Position numbers and translations under genes: made by a program | Source: Chryseobacterium tructae | Lineage (GTDB): Bacteria; Bacteroidota; Bacteroidia; Flavobacteriales; Weeksellaceae | Assembly: GCF_030409875.1 (NCBI RefSeq) | Contig: NZ_JAUFQR010000001.1 | Span: 3,100,001 to 3,164,000 of the forward strand | Length of the DNA: 64,000 bases | Direction: 5' to 3' | Shown: positions 8,040-17,752 of the stretch, piece by piece | How positions within the stretch are numbered: position 1 is the stretch's first letter | Layout: each line of letters starts with the position of its first letter | Notes under the pieces: generated by a model | What the model was told of the DNA's origin: nothing | The model's input: only the letters and a program-made list of their open reading frames with translations | Databases searched by the model: none

Positions 8040-8912
8040 CTATTTTTCAACGATTTTGTGAAAACTGCTTTCGTTATAAATATTAAAACGGTTGTCTCTA
8101 AGAAATCCCAATAATGTCATGTCAAACTCTTTTGCTAAATCTACGGCCAGACTGGATGGCGCTCCTATTGCTGCAACCACTGAAATTCCTGCCATAGCTG
8201 CTTTTTGAATAAGTTCGAAACTGGCTCTTCCACTAAGGACTAAAATTTTATCCTTAAGAGGGAGCTGGCCCGTAAATAAGGCATGGCCAATCAGTTTATC
8301 CAAAGCATTATGCCTTCCTACATCTTCCCGAAGCGCAAGAAGCTGCCCTTCAAAATCAAAAATTCCTGATGCATGAATTCCCCCTGTAGCACTGAAGTTA
8401 TTCTGAAAAGACTGCAAATTGGCAGATAACTGGTATAATACATCAAATAATAGGATTCGTTGTTCTCGTTCGATATTCTGAAAAGTACTTACTGTTTTTA
8501 TGGATTCAATAGAGCCTTTTCCACACACTCCACAACTGGATGTAGTATAAAAGTTTCTGTCTGCATGATGTAATTGAGGAATAAAATCTTCAGTCAATTC
8601 CACTTCAATGATATTTTCTCTATTTCTGGAGCATTCTGCCTGTGGATGATCTATATTTTGAATCTGATGATACCCTGAAATGATTCCTTCTGTAAATAGA
8701 AAACCGGCAGCCAATTCGGCATCATTACCGGGAGTTCTCATGGTTACGGATATATTTTTATTGCTCCTTTGCTCTTTTGAGCCATAGGAAATCCGGATCT
8801 CCAGCGGTTCTTCTACAGAGATATCGTCTGTGTAAGGAAAAATCTTGTCTTCTTTTACTTTAACAATATCTATTTTCTGTACAGATCTATTTTCTAATGT
8901 TTTGGTTTTCAT
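8040..8912 (-). CDS. fdhD: Formate dehydrogenase accessory sulfurtransferase FdhD
   Basis: FdhD moves sulfur from a cysteine desulfurase to the bis-MGD cofactor of formate-dehydrogenase-like enzymes, probably here for the YdeP-like protein. The 290-residue product has the essential CxxC in TTSSCGVCGKGS (Cys127, Cys130), the TPGNDAELAAGFLFTEGII block, and the C-terminal REDVGRHNALDKLIG and LSGRASFELIQKA motifs. It is cytoplasmic. The gene lies 46 bases after moaE on the same strand. The start at 8912 is well placed. Confidence 0.95.
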   Translation of the reverse strand: MKTKTLENRSVQKIDIVKVKEDKIFPYTDDISVEEPLEIRISYGSKEQRSNKNISVTMRTPGNDAELAAGFLFTEGIISGYHQIQNIDHPQAECSRNRENIIEVELTEDFIPQLHHADRNFYTTSSCGVCGKGSIESIKTVSTFQNIEREQRILLFDVLYQLSANLQSFQNNFSATGGIHASGIFDFEGQLLALREDVGRHNALDKLIGHALFTGQLPLKDKILVLSGRASFELIQKAAMAGISVVAAIGAPSSLAVDLAKEFDMTLLGFLRDNRFNIYNESSFHKIVEK

Positions 8913-8958
8913 ATCTTAATAATCTGCTATAGTAAATATACGAATTTTCGGTGTTCTA

Positions 8959-9374
8959 TTATGGATGAGCAGAAACCCACTCTTCACCATTTTCAAAAAT
9001 CTCTTTTTTCCATATAGGAACAGTTTTCTTTATCGTATCAATAACGTAACGACAGGCATCAAAAACAGCGTCACGATGTCCATCACTTACCACAATGATT
9101 ACCGCCGCATCACCAGGAACCAATATTCCGGTACGATGATGAACAACAATATTCCGGACAGCAAACAAGGAAATCGCCTGATCTATCACTTTCTTAATTT
9201 CTTTGTTGCCATTGATTGATAACATTCATATTCCAAACGGATAACAGGTTTATTTTGGGTCACATTACGAACGGTTCCTATAAATGTTGCAATCCCACCA
9301 CTACTCAAATCCTGAGCAAGAGTAAGGCATTCATTGATCTTTAATGGATCATCTGTTATTCTGATATCAATCAT
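8959..9374 (-). pseudogene. moaE: Molybdopterin synthase large subunit MoaE, broken by a single-base frameshift
   Basis: MoaE is the catalytic subunit of molybdopterin synthase, which with thiocarboxylated MoaD inserts the dithiolene sulfurs into cPMP. Residues from the 9374 start read IRITDDPLKINECL...GGIATFIGTVRNVTQ and YECYQSMA. The frame then fails near 9204-9210, and the rest (KEIKKVIDQAISLFA, VHHRTGILVPGDAAV, WKKEIFENGEEWVSAHP) continues in the -1 frame to 8959. Adding one base restores a normal MoaE of about 138 residues with the conserved Lys in WKKE. No slippery heptamer was seen at the break. Since Moco enzymes are encoded beside it, a sequencing error is more likely than loss of function. 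Confidence 0.9.
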
Positions 9375-9443
9375 TTATTTTTCTTTTTTTGACAAGTATT
9401 TTATTTATGGTAAAAACATCATAAATGCACGGATTTACAGGTT

Positions 9444-9686
9444 TTATCCACCACTCACCGGTGGGATAATCGCTATTTCATCCGTCTTTACAATGATCTG
9501 ATTGTCTTCGGCATATTCTTCATTAACTGCAATGAAATAGGATTTCAATTTTATGAGTTGAGGAAAATCTGTTTCCAATCTTTTCTTTAATTGGCTGACA
9601 TTACAACCTTCCTCTACTTCTAATTCTATTAATGATGCTCCGAAAATGTCTTTCGTTATTCCAAAAGCTAATAGGTTAAGTTTCAT
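9444..9686 (-). CDS. moaD: Molybdopterin synthase sulfur carrier subunit MoaD
   Basis: MoaD is the small ubiquitin-like sulfur carrier of molybdopterin synthase. The product is 80 residues and ends IIPPVSGG, the diglycine that is adenylated by MoeB and thiocarboxylated. The fold signature LNLLAFGITKDIFG...VSQLKKRL is clear. ThiS is excluded by the neighbouring moaE. The gene lies 69 bases upstream of moaE and 20 bases downstream of the tauE stop, in the same direction. Confidence 0.92.
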   Translation of the reverse strand: MKLNLLAFGITKDIFGASLIELEVEEGCNVSQLKKRLETDFPQLIKLKSYFIAVNEEYAEDNQIIVKTDEIAIIPPVSGG

Positions 9687-9706
9687 TTTATTTTTATACT
9701 AAGTTT

Positions 9707-10456
9707 TTACCAATATTTCATAAGGACATTTACTCCTGCCACCAGCACAAGAATTGCTGTCATTCTTTTTATAATCAAAGGATTCCATTTCAGAGACATT
9801 CTGGAACCGATCTGCCCACCGATAAAAACAGCCAGGCATAAGCTTAAAATCCTTAAATAATCCATATCTACAGATAGTTTTGACAATTGCCCAACAATAC
9901 CTGATATAGAGTTCACTAATATAAAAACACTGGAGGTAGCGGCTATTTTTCTTGGAGTATCCCATTTCATCAGGTTCAATAAAGGAGAAAGAAAAATTCC
10001 ACCGCCGATTCCTACTAATCCGGATAAAAAACCGATCCCACCGCCTAAGACGCTATTTCCTAAGACGGCAGATTTTGATTCCGGTGATACTTTTTCTTCA
10101 TTTTTAGTTTCAGTTTTAATCCATAATAAAACAGCAGCTATGATAAGAGTAATCCCCAAAATCAGAAAGAATGTTTCCTGACTTATTTTCAGTATTGCCC
10201 CCAAATAGGCCATGGGAACGCTTACTAAAGTGATAGGGATCACTTTTTTCCAGTCGACCTGTTTATTTTTGACATAGATATAAACGCCTCCTACCACAAC
10301 AATTACATTACAGATTAAAGCTGTTAAGCGAATTTCCTGATAAGGGAGACTATACATTGCCAACACCGCCAGATAGCTGGATCCACCCCCAAATCCTACC
10401 GATGAGTATACAAAAGCAATTATCAAAAAGAACAGAAAAATCTCCCAATGCCCCAT
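9707..10456 (-). CDS. Sulfite exporter TauE/SafE family membrane protein
   Basis: This is a 249-residue polytopic inner-membrane protein of the TauE/SafE family. It has the two related motifs of the family repeat, YSSVGFGGGSSYLAVLAM near residues 18-35 and SGLVGIGGGIFLSPLLNLMKWDTPRKIAATSS in the second half, and about eight hydrophobic segments. It heads the minus-strand Moco run and could export sulfur oxyanions or another small anion. The substrate is not shown by the sequence. Confidence 0.9.
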   Translation of the reverse strand: MGHWEIFLFFLIIAFVYSSVGFGGGSSYLAVLAMYSLPYQEIRLTALICNVIVVVGGVYIYVKNKQVDWKKVIPITLVSVPMAYLGAILKISQETFFLILGITLIIAAVLLWIKTETKNEEKVSPESKSAVLGNSVLGGGIGFLSGLVGIGGGIFLSPLLNLMKWDTPRKIAATSSVFILVNSISGIVGQLSKLSVDMDYLRILSLCLAVFIGGQIGSRMSLKWNPLIIKRMTAILVLVAGVNVLMKYW

Positions 10457-10610
10457 ATTATTTTATTGAAGGTTAATTTCATTACAATAATACTCATTTT
10501 AAGGCTTGGTTAATGGTAAAAAACATAAAAGTCTCTGCAGTAATTTGTGAAAAAATTGTCATAAATTGTTTCTCTCAAGAATAAGGTGGTGTGGTATCAT
10601 TATCATTTAT

Positions 10611-10618
10611 TAAATTTG
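10611..10618 (+). promoter_or_regulatory. Candidate -7 box TAAATTTG for the DyP gene
   Basis: TAAATTTG fits the Bacteroidota -7 consensus TAnnTTTG and lies 20 bases before the preferred ATG at 10639. No convincing TTG -33 element is present at the expected distance, so this is tentative. If real, it rules out the GTG at 10591 as the start. Confidence 0.3.
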
Positions 10619-10638
10619 ATTCATTAGAAACAGTAAAA

Positions 10639-11592
10639 ATGCCTGCAAACGAAACACAAAAAAACATGAATTCTCAGAATGTCACCGATTATCCTAATAA
10701 CAACACGTATTTTCTGGTTTGGAATTTCAAACAGGATGCCGATCTTTCTAAAATTAAGTCTGTATTCCAGAGAATCTGTGCTTTGGTCACTAACCTGAAT
10801 AATTCAGCCCTTGACCGCTTTCCGAACTCTAAAGCAAGCTGTGTCATGGGAATTGGCTACGAGGCCTGGTTACAGCTTGAGTTACCTACTCCACTGCCTA
10901 AAGAATTTAAAAAATTTGAAGCCATAACCGGAAGTAAGCATACTGCTGTGAGTACAAGAGGAGATATTCATTTCCATATTCGTTCTGATGAAAAAAGTCT
11001 GGCATATGATATGGCGTCTACCATTTCAGATTTCATGACTGAAATTGCAGACTGTATCGTGGAAGTTCAGGGATTTCGTTATTGGGACAGCAGATCCATC
11101 TTAGGTTTTGTAGATGGCACGGAAAATCCACATGGAAAAGATCGTGATTTTTTTGCTATTATCGGAGATACTGATCCTGAATACGAAGGCGGGAGTTATC
11201 TTTTTGTACAGAAATACATCCATAATATGAATGCCTGGAAGTCTCTTTCAGTCGAAGATCAGGAAAAAGTGATCGGAAGATCAAAGGAACAGGATATTGA
11301 AATGGATGATGATGTAAAACCTAAAAACTCCCATATTGCATTAGCAAATGTTGGTGATGATTTTAAAGTGGTGAGAGACAATATGCCTTTCGGAAATGTT
11401 TCTACAAATGAAATGGGAACTTATTTTATCTGTTATGCGAGTACATTCAGTACTGTACAAAAAATGCTGACCAATATGTTTATTGGTGATCCTGTAGGCA
11501 ACTATGACCGAATTCTGGATTTCAGTACTGCCCAGACAGGAACGTTGTTTTTTGTTCCTTCCTCAGACATGCTGGATGAATTTTCTTCGTGA
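10639..11592 (+). CDS. Dyp-type heme peroxidase
   Basis: This is a dye-decolorizing peroxidase that uses heme and H2O2 to oxidise bulky substrates. From the ATG at 10639 the product is 317 residues with no signal peptide. It has the GxxDG motif GFVDG (catalytic Asp159), the proximal His in KNSHIALANV (about His232) and the distal-pocket Arg before DNMPFG (about Arg246). A GTG at 10591 would add 16 residues of non-conserved sequence. The gene stands alone, divergent from tauE, and ends at a strong hairpin at 11615-11649. Confidence 0.93.
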   Translation: MPANETQKNMNSQNVTDYPNNNTYFLVWNFKQDADLSKIKSVFQRICALVTNLNNSALDRFPNSKASCVMGIGYEAWLQLELPTPLPKEFKKFEAITGSKHTAVSTRGDIHFHIRSDEKSLAYDMASTISDFMTEIADCIVEVQGFRYWDSRSILGFVDGTENPHGKDRDFFAIIGDTDPEYEGGSYLFVQKYIHNMNAWKSLSVEDQEKVIGRSKEQDIEMDDDVKPKNSHIALANVGDDFKVVRDNMPFGNVSTNEMGTYFICYASTFSTVQKMLTNMFIGDPVGNYDRILDFSTAQTGTLFFVPSSDMLDEFSS

Positions 11593-11614
11593 ACATCTTT
11601 TTGATTTATAAATT

Positions 11615-11649
11615 AAAAGGATCGATTCGAGATGAATCGATCCTTTTTT
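11615..11649. terminator. Intrinsic terminator between the DyP and DUF1062 genes
   Basis: A 13-bp perfect stem (AAAGGATCGATTC with GAATCGATCCTTT) around a five-base loop is followed by a T run on the plus strand and preceded by A residues. It can serve both convergent genes. Confidence 0.9.
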
Positions 11650-11655
11650 ATCAGG

Positions 11656-12294
11656 CTATTTTACCATAACATCATGATCTATTTCATTATTGAATACTAT
11701 ATTTTTCAATTTTTCCTTATTCACATAAACAATATTTCCGTTCTGGACTTTATGTTTCTTTTGCAAAGGTCTTTCATGAACAAAAATAGCCTCTGCCTCA
11801 ATTAACTGATTTAGTTTACCGGATGAAAGGTTTAAACAGGTTCTGATCACCGTTGATAACCTGAGATTAAATTCAAAAGGACATTTGATTGTAAAGCTCA
11901 GTATTTCATCATCAGAAGCAATCATCTGCTCTATCGAAACCTTATCAAACTGAATTTCATAGGCTACGTTATCCAAATCCACTTCAGCGTTATTTTTCTG
12001 TCTTGTTTCTCTGGAAAATGCATATTTCCAAGCCAGATCAACATCATTTTGCGAAAGTCGATTAAAAATATCCTTACTAATAGACTCCGTTCTGATTCTG
12101 GAAAATAGGGTCATATTATATCGGTGATGACATTTTACACATCGGTAAATTAACCAGATATCAATATTCTTTTTTTGGGCATTCAGCCTGAATTTATCAC
12201 TGCAATGAAACCTATCGCTGTCACAATGGTTGCATTTCTTTTTCAAAAGGGGGGTATTCTGTGCTTTTACCTCCCAGATATACTCTATACTCAT
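11656..12294 (-). CDS. DUF1062 domain-containing zinc-ribbon protein
   Basis: This is a 212-residue cytoplasmic protein of the DUF1062 family. A probable zinc ribbon is formed by CNHC near residue 21 and CVKC near residue 53. Between them lie the family segments DKFRLNAQKKNIDIWLIYRC and the following HRYNMTLFSRI. The C-terminal half (LSSGKLNQLIEAEAIFVHE) looks like an S4-type nucleic-acid-binding fold, so an RNA- or DNA-binding role is plausible but unproven. It converges on the DyP gene. Confidence 0.85.
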   Translation of the reverse strand: MSIEYIWEVKAQNTPLLKKKCNHCDSDRFHCSDKFRLNAQKKNIDIWLIYRCVKCHHRYNMTLFSRIRTESISKDIFNRLSQNDVDLAWKYAFSRETRQKNNAEVDLDNVAYEIQFDKVSIEQMIASDDEILSFTIKCPFEFNLRLSTVIRTCLNLSSGKLNQLIEAEAIFVHERPLQKKHKVQNGNIVYVNKEKLKNIVFNNEIDHDVMVK

Positions 12295-12817
12295 TATAAT
12301 GGGTGCTTACTATTCTTAGAATTTTTTCACCTATTATTCATACATTACAAAGTGACAACAGAAATAGCCTCTCTATTCTTTATCTGATCAGTACAACTGT
12401 CAAAATCGGGAATAGCAGACAACTGCCTATATTGGCAATGCAATTAAATAATAGGGTTAAATGGAAACCTGTTCAGGTAGAGCTACCCGAACGAAAGAAT
12501 AATTAGCCTATGGTTTATGAAGGCTAATAGTAAGCTATAATAGGTTTAAGAGTTGTTCTCAAAACAAATTGTTTACTTGGTTGAGATAAAAGTAGTTATT
12601 TTTTTGGTTTGAAACACAAATTCTTTTACAAATAATACATTTTACATTGTTTCTAATGAAAATACAGCCTCAAAGGGAGATCTGAGGAGCAGTATGAAGA
12701 GGAAGATTAAATTTGAAATTAATTTTAAACCCAACGATCAAGAAAAGATTTGGTATTATTTTGTAGCTTAGATAAAGATTTCTAAAAGGGTTGGAATAAT
12801 TATTAAAATTGTATGCT
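12295..12817. other. Intergenic stretch with no recognised gene
   Basis: I see no ORF with coding character on either strand in these 520 bases between DUF1062 and the EamA gene. Short ORFs on the plus strand here have low-complexity or biased sequence and look accidental. No clear promoter or hairpin stands out. Confidence 0.5.
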
Positions 12818-13236
12818 ATGTGGTGGGTCTACGCAATTCTTTCCGCATTTTTTGCTTCACTGACGGCTATTTTTGCCAAGATCGGTATCACAGGAGTGAA
12901 CTCGAACCTTGCTACAGCGATCAGAAGTGTGATTATCCTATTCGTAGCCTGGGGAATTGTTCTGGCACGAAGTGAATATAAAGGTATTCCTGCCCTTTCC
13001 CGCCATAATCTCATTTATCTTGTCGTTTCCGGACTGACCACAGGGCTTTCATGGATCTTTTATTTAAAGCTTTACAAGTTGGTAAGGTAACCCAAGTAGC
13101 TCCAGTGGATAAATTAAGTATCGCTTTAACAATTGTTCTTTCTGTACTATTTCTTGGGGAATCTCTTACTTTAAAAACAGCTATTGGTGCTTTATTGATT
13201 ATTATAGGAACAGTGGTACTGATCTTTGAACAGTGA
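12818..13236 (+). pseudogene. EamA family (small, single-repeat) permease, single-base frameshift
   Basis: This is an inner-membrane drug/metabolite transporter-type protein of about 139 residues with four to five hydrophobic helices (MWWVYAILSAFFASLTAIFA..., IRSVIILFVAWGIVLA, LIYLVVSGLTTGLSWIFY, LSIALTIVLSVLFLGE, IGALLIIIGTVVLIF). The frame breaks at the TTT run at 13063-13065. One extra T joins SWIFY to FKALQVGKVTQVAPVDKLS and restores the known single-EamA-domain protein. The start is the ATG at 12818, because the upstream in-frame TTG is unlikely. The break is most simply a sequencing error. Confidence 0.85.
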
Positions 13237-13369
13237 TTGGATTTAGACACAAGGTTTGCAAGAAGAGCATTGAAAATGCTTATTTTTCGTTCGCTAAACC
13301 ACTTCGTTTAGCAAAAAAATGAACATTAAGACCTTTAAACTTTTATTTGTTATGACTAATCCGCTGTAC

Positions 13370-13945
13370 TTATTCCCATTTCCAATTTAATTCTTCATGA
13401 TAAGGAATTTTCTGGTCTGTACAGATCGAATGAAAATAGTTTTTTAACTCCATAAGATCGTGAACTTGTGTCTTTGGAAATATTAAATAACTTCCTGTAT
13501 TGACCTTAATAAAGAAATTTTCCATAGTCTCTGAGACCCATTCAAAATTCGATACTGAATGTTTGGCTTCAAGCTGATTATTTTTCATCAAAATAAATTC
13601 TTTATTAAATTCTACTTCAAAAGTATTACTCTCACGGCTTTTATACTGATCTCCCAAAGCTATGGTCGTATAATATCGTTTATAGTAGTGGCTGGCAAAT
13701 TTGGGATAAATCAAATAAAACAGACCGCCTACAAGAAGTATCGCGCCTCCTAATAACGGCTCAAAAAACATCATTAATAGTCCTATAATGGCAATAACTC
13801 CGGCAAAAACATAGCCGCTTATCTTTTTCGACTGTTTCACTTCTTCAGATTTTGAAGCTTCATACAGTAAACTATCCAGCATTATTTTTTCATTAAAGCT
13901 CAGTGTCATGGTATTCATAGATAGGTTGATTAGTTTTGTATTCAT
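13370..13945 (-). CDS. YcxB-like membrane protein
   Basis: The product is 191 residues. It has an N-terminal soluble segment, two close hydrophobic helices near residues 45-80 (YVFAGVIAIIGLLMMFF and LGGAILLVGGLFYLIYP), and a C-terminal soluble domain with EFNKEFILMKNNQLEAKHSVSNFEWV and FIKVNTGSYLIFPKTQV. This is the YcxB-like C-terminal domain layout. Its function is unknown. An internal ATG at 13918 (MNTMTLSFNEK) is an equally good start. Confidence 0.7.
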   Translation of the reverse strand: MNTKLINLSMNTMTLSFNEKIMLDSLLYEASKSEEVKQSKKISGYVFAGVIAIIGLLMMFFEPLLGGAILLVGGLFYLIYPKFASHYYKRYYTTIALGDQYKSRESNTFEVEFNKEFILMKNNQLEAKHSVSNFEWVSETMENFFIKVNTGSYLIFPKTQVHDLMELKNYFHSICTDQKIPYHEELNWKWE

Positions 13946-14028
13946 AGAGATTTCATAAAAGTACTAATCATACAGTTAATAAGCAACTATATTAAAATAA
14001 TGACTATTATATAATTATTTTTAATAAA

Positions 14029-15522
14029 TTATTTGTTTTTTTTAAACGTTGTTCCGCCTTGTATATCCATCACGACTTCACTCACATTGCCTTTGTCATC
14101 AAGATTGAAATTGAAATCAAAGTCAGGATTCATTTGTTGAGGAACGTCTTCCGTAAGTTTTGAAGAGAAAAGGTCATACTGTTTATGCACCAATATAAAT
14201 TTGAAGGTTGGAAAGATGGCATACAAATCATTCCCTAGTTTTGAAATTTTGAAAGTTCCATATCCTTTATTGGTATATTCACCACTATAAGAATCCAGGT
14301 CATGAGTTGGCTTTTTCTTATCATTAACAGCTGTATTTATATTTTTATCCGGTTTAATAATATCATATTGCTCTTTTTCATAAGCATAGGGTTTACCATG
14401 ATCTAATCCCAACATCCGGATAGAAATCATATTAGCAATGGTATTGGAAAGATCTGAATTATGCTGATTCGACAATACAACAACGCCAAATTTATCTGCA
14501 GGAAATACAAGAACACTGGAGGTAAAACCAGATACGCCTCCAGCATGCCAAACCTTATAGTGTCCTTTAAAAATCTGAGTAAACCAGCCATATCCATGCG
14601 CAAATAAAAAGTTTTTCTGATCAGCTTTTACAGGCGGTGTACCGTCTATTACAATCTTAGCACTCATTGCATTGTTGGTATAGTCTTTTGAAATGAGCAT
14701 TGTATTTTCAAAACTTCCGTTATTTAGCCAAAGTCTTATCCAATTTCCCATGTCCATTGCAGAACTGTTAACGGCTGCTCCGGGTTTATCATTATCCGGC
14801 TTTTGAAATAGCAATTTTTCAATACTGTTATGATAAAGCCCATAAGGATAAGAAAAGTCTTTCTGTTGTATCATTTCATCTATCGATGTATTGCTATTAC
14901 TCATTTTCAAAGGGCTCAATATCTTCTCTCTGATCAAATCATCCCAACTTTTACCATTAATCTGTTCTGCAATAGCTCCTAACATAAGATATCCAAAATT
15001 GCTATACTTCCAACTGTTCTTAGGCTCCCCATTTTCTTTTAAAAAAGGAAGTCTCTGCATCAGATCTATTCTTTTGGACGCAGGAAAAAAAATATAGCTT
15101 CCATCTACACTGCCTAATCCACTTCTATGTTCCAGGAGATCTTCAATGGTAATCAAAGTATTCATTCGATCTGTAGAAAATGTTAACCCTGGAATATATC
15201 TGGAAGGCTTATCTTTAAGAGACAGTTTCTTTTCATCCTCCAGCATCCCTATTAAAGCGGATGTAAACGCCTTGGTATTGCTTCCGATACAGAAAATGGT
15301 ATTGGGAGTTACCGGAAGTTTATTTTCATAATCTCTATATCCGTATCCTTTGGTATACATTATTTTATCATTCTTTACAATCGCTATCGACAGTCCTGCG
15401 CCTTTATAATCATTCAAAATTTTAGTGATTTCCGTATCCAATCCTTTCAGATTTTCTTTGACTTCCTGACTCAATAATAAAGGACATAATAATATACTCA
15501 GCAGATACATTACTTTTTTCAT
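14029..15522 (-). CDS. Secreted serine hydrolase, class C beta-lactamase-related
   Basis: This is an exported serine hydrolase of the beta-lactamase/D-Ala-D-Ala peptidase family (PF00144). From the ATG at 15522 it has 497 residues with a signal peptide ending near residue 19 (LLCPLLLSQ). Catalytic motifs are the SNTK tetrad at 81-84, YSN at 173-175 and HAGG at 326-329. A roughly 110-residue C-terminal beta domain follows (SYSGEYTNKGYGTFKISKLG). A longer frame to 15624 has no conserved sequence and would bury the signal peptide. It may act on peptidoglycan peptides or small esters, and resistance activity cannot be claimed from sequence. Confidence 0.9.
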   Translation of the reverse strand: MKKVMYLLSILLCPLLLSQEVKENLKGLDTEITKILNDYKGAGLSIAIVKNDKIMYTKGYGYRDYENKLPVTPNTIFCIGSNTKAFTSALIGMLEDEKKLSLKDKPSRYIPGLTFSTDRMNTLITIEDLLEHRSGLGSVDGSYIFFPASKRIDLMQRLPFLKENGEPKNSWKYSNFGYLMLGAIAEQINGKSWDDLIREKILSPLKMSNSNTSIDEMIQQKDFSYPYGLYHNSIEKLLFQKPDNDKPGAAVNSSAMDMGNWIRLWLNNGSFENTMLISKDYTNNAMSAKIVIDGTPPVKADQKNFLFAHGYGWFTQIFKGHYKVWHAGGVSGFTSSVLVFPADKFGVVVLSNQHNSDLSNTIANMISIRMLGLDHGKPYAYEKEQYDIIKPDKNINTAVNDKKKPTHDLDSYSGEYTNKGYGTFKISKLGNDLYAIFPTFKFILVHKQYDLFSSKLTEDVPQQMNPDFDFNFNLDDKGNVSEVVMDIQGGTTFKKNK

Positions 15523-15734
15523 AGTATTAGTTTTTTTTAAATGATTTGGTTGGTTTTTCTTTTTAAAACTCACTGTAATTTCAAACACCATAAATTTACA
15601 CTTATTCCACTCACAATAAACCAATTACGCTAAATTATTTTATGGCAAAAACTCATTATTTTTATTGGCACTCCTTTTTAAAGCATTGAAAATTAATCAT
15701 CAACCAGCTTTTTTATTAATACATTTGTAATCCT

Positions 15735-16936
15735 ATGGATATGAAAAAGATACTTTCATTGCAAACATTACAACTTGCCACATTAGAAAGCCAGGGATTG
15801 ATACAAACTGCTCCATTCGGAAACGGAAAAGATGCCGCATTGAATGCATTGGAACATCTTGGATACATCCAGATTGATACCTTATCTGTTGTAGAACGAG
15901 CTCATCATCATACATTATGGAGCAGAATTCCTGATTTCAAACAGAATATCTGGAAGAACTGGTAGAAGAACGTAAAGTATTTGAGTATTGGTTTCACGCA
16001 GCTTCTTATCTCCCAATGCAGGATTTCCGTTATGTACTTCCTCAAATGCTTCACATACAACAAAGTGAGTCACATTATTATAATGCTGATAAAAAAGTGA
16101 TGGAATATGTGATAGATACCATCCGGGCAGAAGGCCCCAAAATGGCAAGAGATTTTGAGAGTAAAAAAGATAAAACGGGAAGCTGGTGGAACTGGAAACC
16201 TGCAAAACTCGCTCTTGAAAGGCTCTTCATGCAGGGAGACCTCATGATAAGCGGACGCAGCGGTATGCAAAAAACATATGACCTTACAGAAAGAGTAATG
16301 CCATCATCCATCAACACCACAGCACCTACACCTGTAGAGCTGGCTGAATATCTGGTAAAAACTACTCTTCGTGCTTATGGATTCACTACTTTAAAACAAA
16401 TTACTCATCTCAGGAAAGGAGATGTATTGAAAAAGAATGTGAATTTGGTATTACAATCCTTGCTTGAAAAGGGCGAAATACAAAAGATTTCTATTGAAGG
16501 GCTTCCGTCTGTTTTTGTTCGGAATGATCTATTCGAAAAGTCATTTGAATTAGCAAAACCTGATATCAGATTGCTATCTCCGTTTGACAATGCTGTTATT
16601 CACCGTGATCGTATCAAACAAATTTTTGATTTTGACTTCCGACTTGAATGCTACGTTCCCAAGGAAAAAAGGCAATACGGCTATTTCTGTCTGCCCATCT
16701 TATTTGGAAATACTTTTATTGGAAGAGTGGATTGTAAAGCTCATAGAAAGGATAAAAGATTTGAATTAATTCATCTGCATATTGAAAATACAGATATTGT
16801 TCCAGAGCTATGGCTATCATCATTTGTAGAATCTGTAAAGCGTTTTGCTTCGTTTAATGGTTGTGAATCATTACAGCTAACCCAAGTAAGCCCGTCCAGG
16901 TTCAAAAAATTAATTGATAAGACTTTATCTCGTTAA
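15735..16936 (+). pseudogene. Winged-helix DNA-binding protein of the YcaQ family, single-base frameshift
   Basis: This matches the YcaQ/AlkX-like winged-helix family, whose E. coli member unhooks DNA interstrand crosslinks. The first segment (SLQTLQLATLESQGL, then YIQIDTLSVVERAHHHTLWSRIP) and the later segments (EYWFHAASYLPMQDFRYVLP, WKPAKLALERLFMQGDL, LLSPFDNAVIHRDR, HIENTDIVPELW) are collinear with a protein of about 400 residues. The frame breaks near 15944, where FKQ should continue as EYLEELVEERKVF. One extra G restores it. The family QxD-type segment (YIQID) is visible. A sequencing error is likely. Confidence 0.85.
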
Positions 16937-17132
16937 TGCAAAACTATTTACACTCTTTTATTACAACATAAAGAGGCTATAATTTTTTTTTGAGTATGTC
17001 ATGGTTTATACTATATAATACCGTTGGAAAAATTGTCCATCATGAAGCGTAGAATGTCCATTTTATTACGTTGAATAACAACGCAATTTTGTACTGTCAA
17101 AAACAAGTAAAGAACAATTTAAAATAAAAATT

Positions 17133-17675
17133 ATGACAGCAACAAAATTCAACGTTCCTACCCGTGAAGAGGTTTCAACTAACAACCAGGCTCTTTTTGA
17201 TACTTTACAAAAAGGTTTAGGGTTTATCCCCAATACATATGCGACCATTGCCCTGAGCAGCACTGCATTGGAAAACTATATGACTTTCACCAACGCCAAA
17301 ACTTCACTGAGCAAAAAAGAAAAAGAGGTCATCAACTTAATAGTGAGCCAGGTGAACTCTTGTGAGTATTGTCTGGCCGCCCACACTGCAATTGGTAAAC
17401 TTAATGGTTTTAATGAAGAACAAATCATAGAAATTAGAAAAGGGACAATCACTTTTGATAACAGATTTGGTGCCTTAGCAAAATTTGCCAAAGAAATAGC
17501 GATTAACAAAGGGCATATCAACAATGTAACACTGGAAAATCTGCTTGATCAAGGTTTTTCAAAAGAAAATGTAATGGATATTATTCTTGCTGTAGCTGAT
17601 ATTTCAATCACAAATTATGTCAACAACATTACAAAAGTTCCTATTGATTTCCCACCTGCATCACAATTAGATTAA
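17133..17675 (+). CDS. Carboxymuconolactone decarboxylase / AhpD-like protein
   Basis: This 180-residue cytoplasmic protein belongs to the AhpD-like alkylhydroperoxidase superfamily. The reactive motif is CEYCLAAH, with Cys77, Cys80 and His84, preceded by KEKEVINLIVSQVNS. Such proteins reduce peroxides through a disulfide relay. The gene is followed by a hairpin at 17692-17723, so it is probably monocistronic. The next gene, an AraC regulator on the same strand, could control it. Confidence 0.9.
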   Translation: MTATKFNVPTREEVSTNNQALFDTLQKGLGFIPNTYATIALSSTALENYMTFTNAKTSLSKKEKEVINLIVSQVNSCEYCLAAHTAIGKLNGFNEEQIIEIRKGTITFDNRFGALAKFAKEIAINKGHINNVTLENLLDQGFSKENVMDIILAVADISITNYVNNITKVPIDFPPASQLD

Positions 17676-17691
17676 TCCTCAAATCAATAAT

Positions 17692-17723
17692 AACCACATA
17701 GATTATTAAATCTGTGTGGTTTC
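17692..17723 (+). terminator. Hairpin after the AhpD-like gene
   Basis: AACCACATAGATT pairs with AATCTGTGTGGTT around a four-base loop. The T tract after it is weak, so termination is probable rather than certain. Confidence 0.6.
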
Positions 17724-17752
17724 CTTATGGCTCTATTAAAACTACATTTCAT

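Noticed and set aside
8959..9374. Programmed -1 frameshifting in moaE
   Set aside because: The site ATGGCAACAAAG has no X-XXY-YYZ slippery heptamer, and many other genes in the window show the same type of single-base break.
9699..9965. 88-codon minus-strand ORF in another frame over tauE
   Set aside because: It overlaps the conserved TauE frame fully and has biased composition.
12175..12506. Two overlapping 67-70 codon plus-strand ORFs near the DUF1062 start
   Set aside because: They have no family resemblance, are largely antisense to DUF1062 or lie in AT-rich spacer, and their starts are poor.
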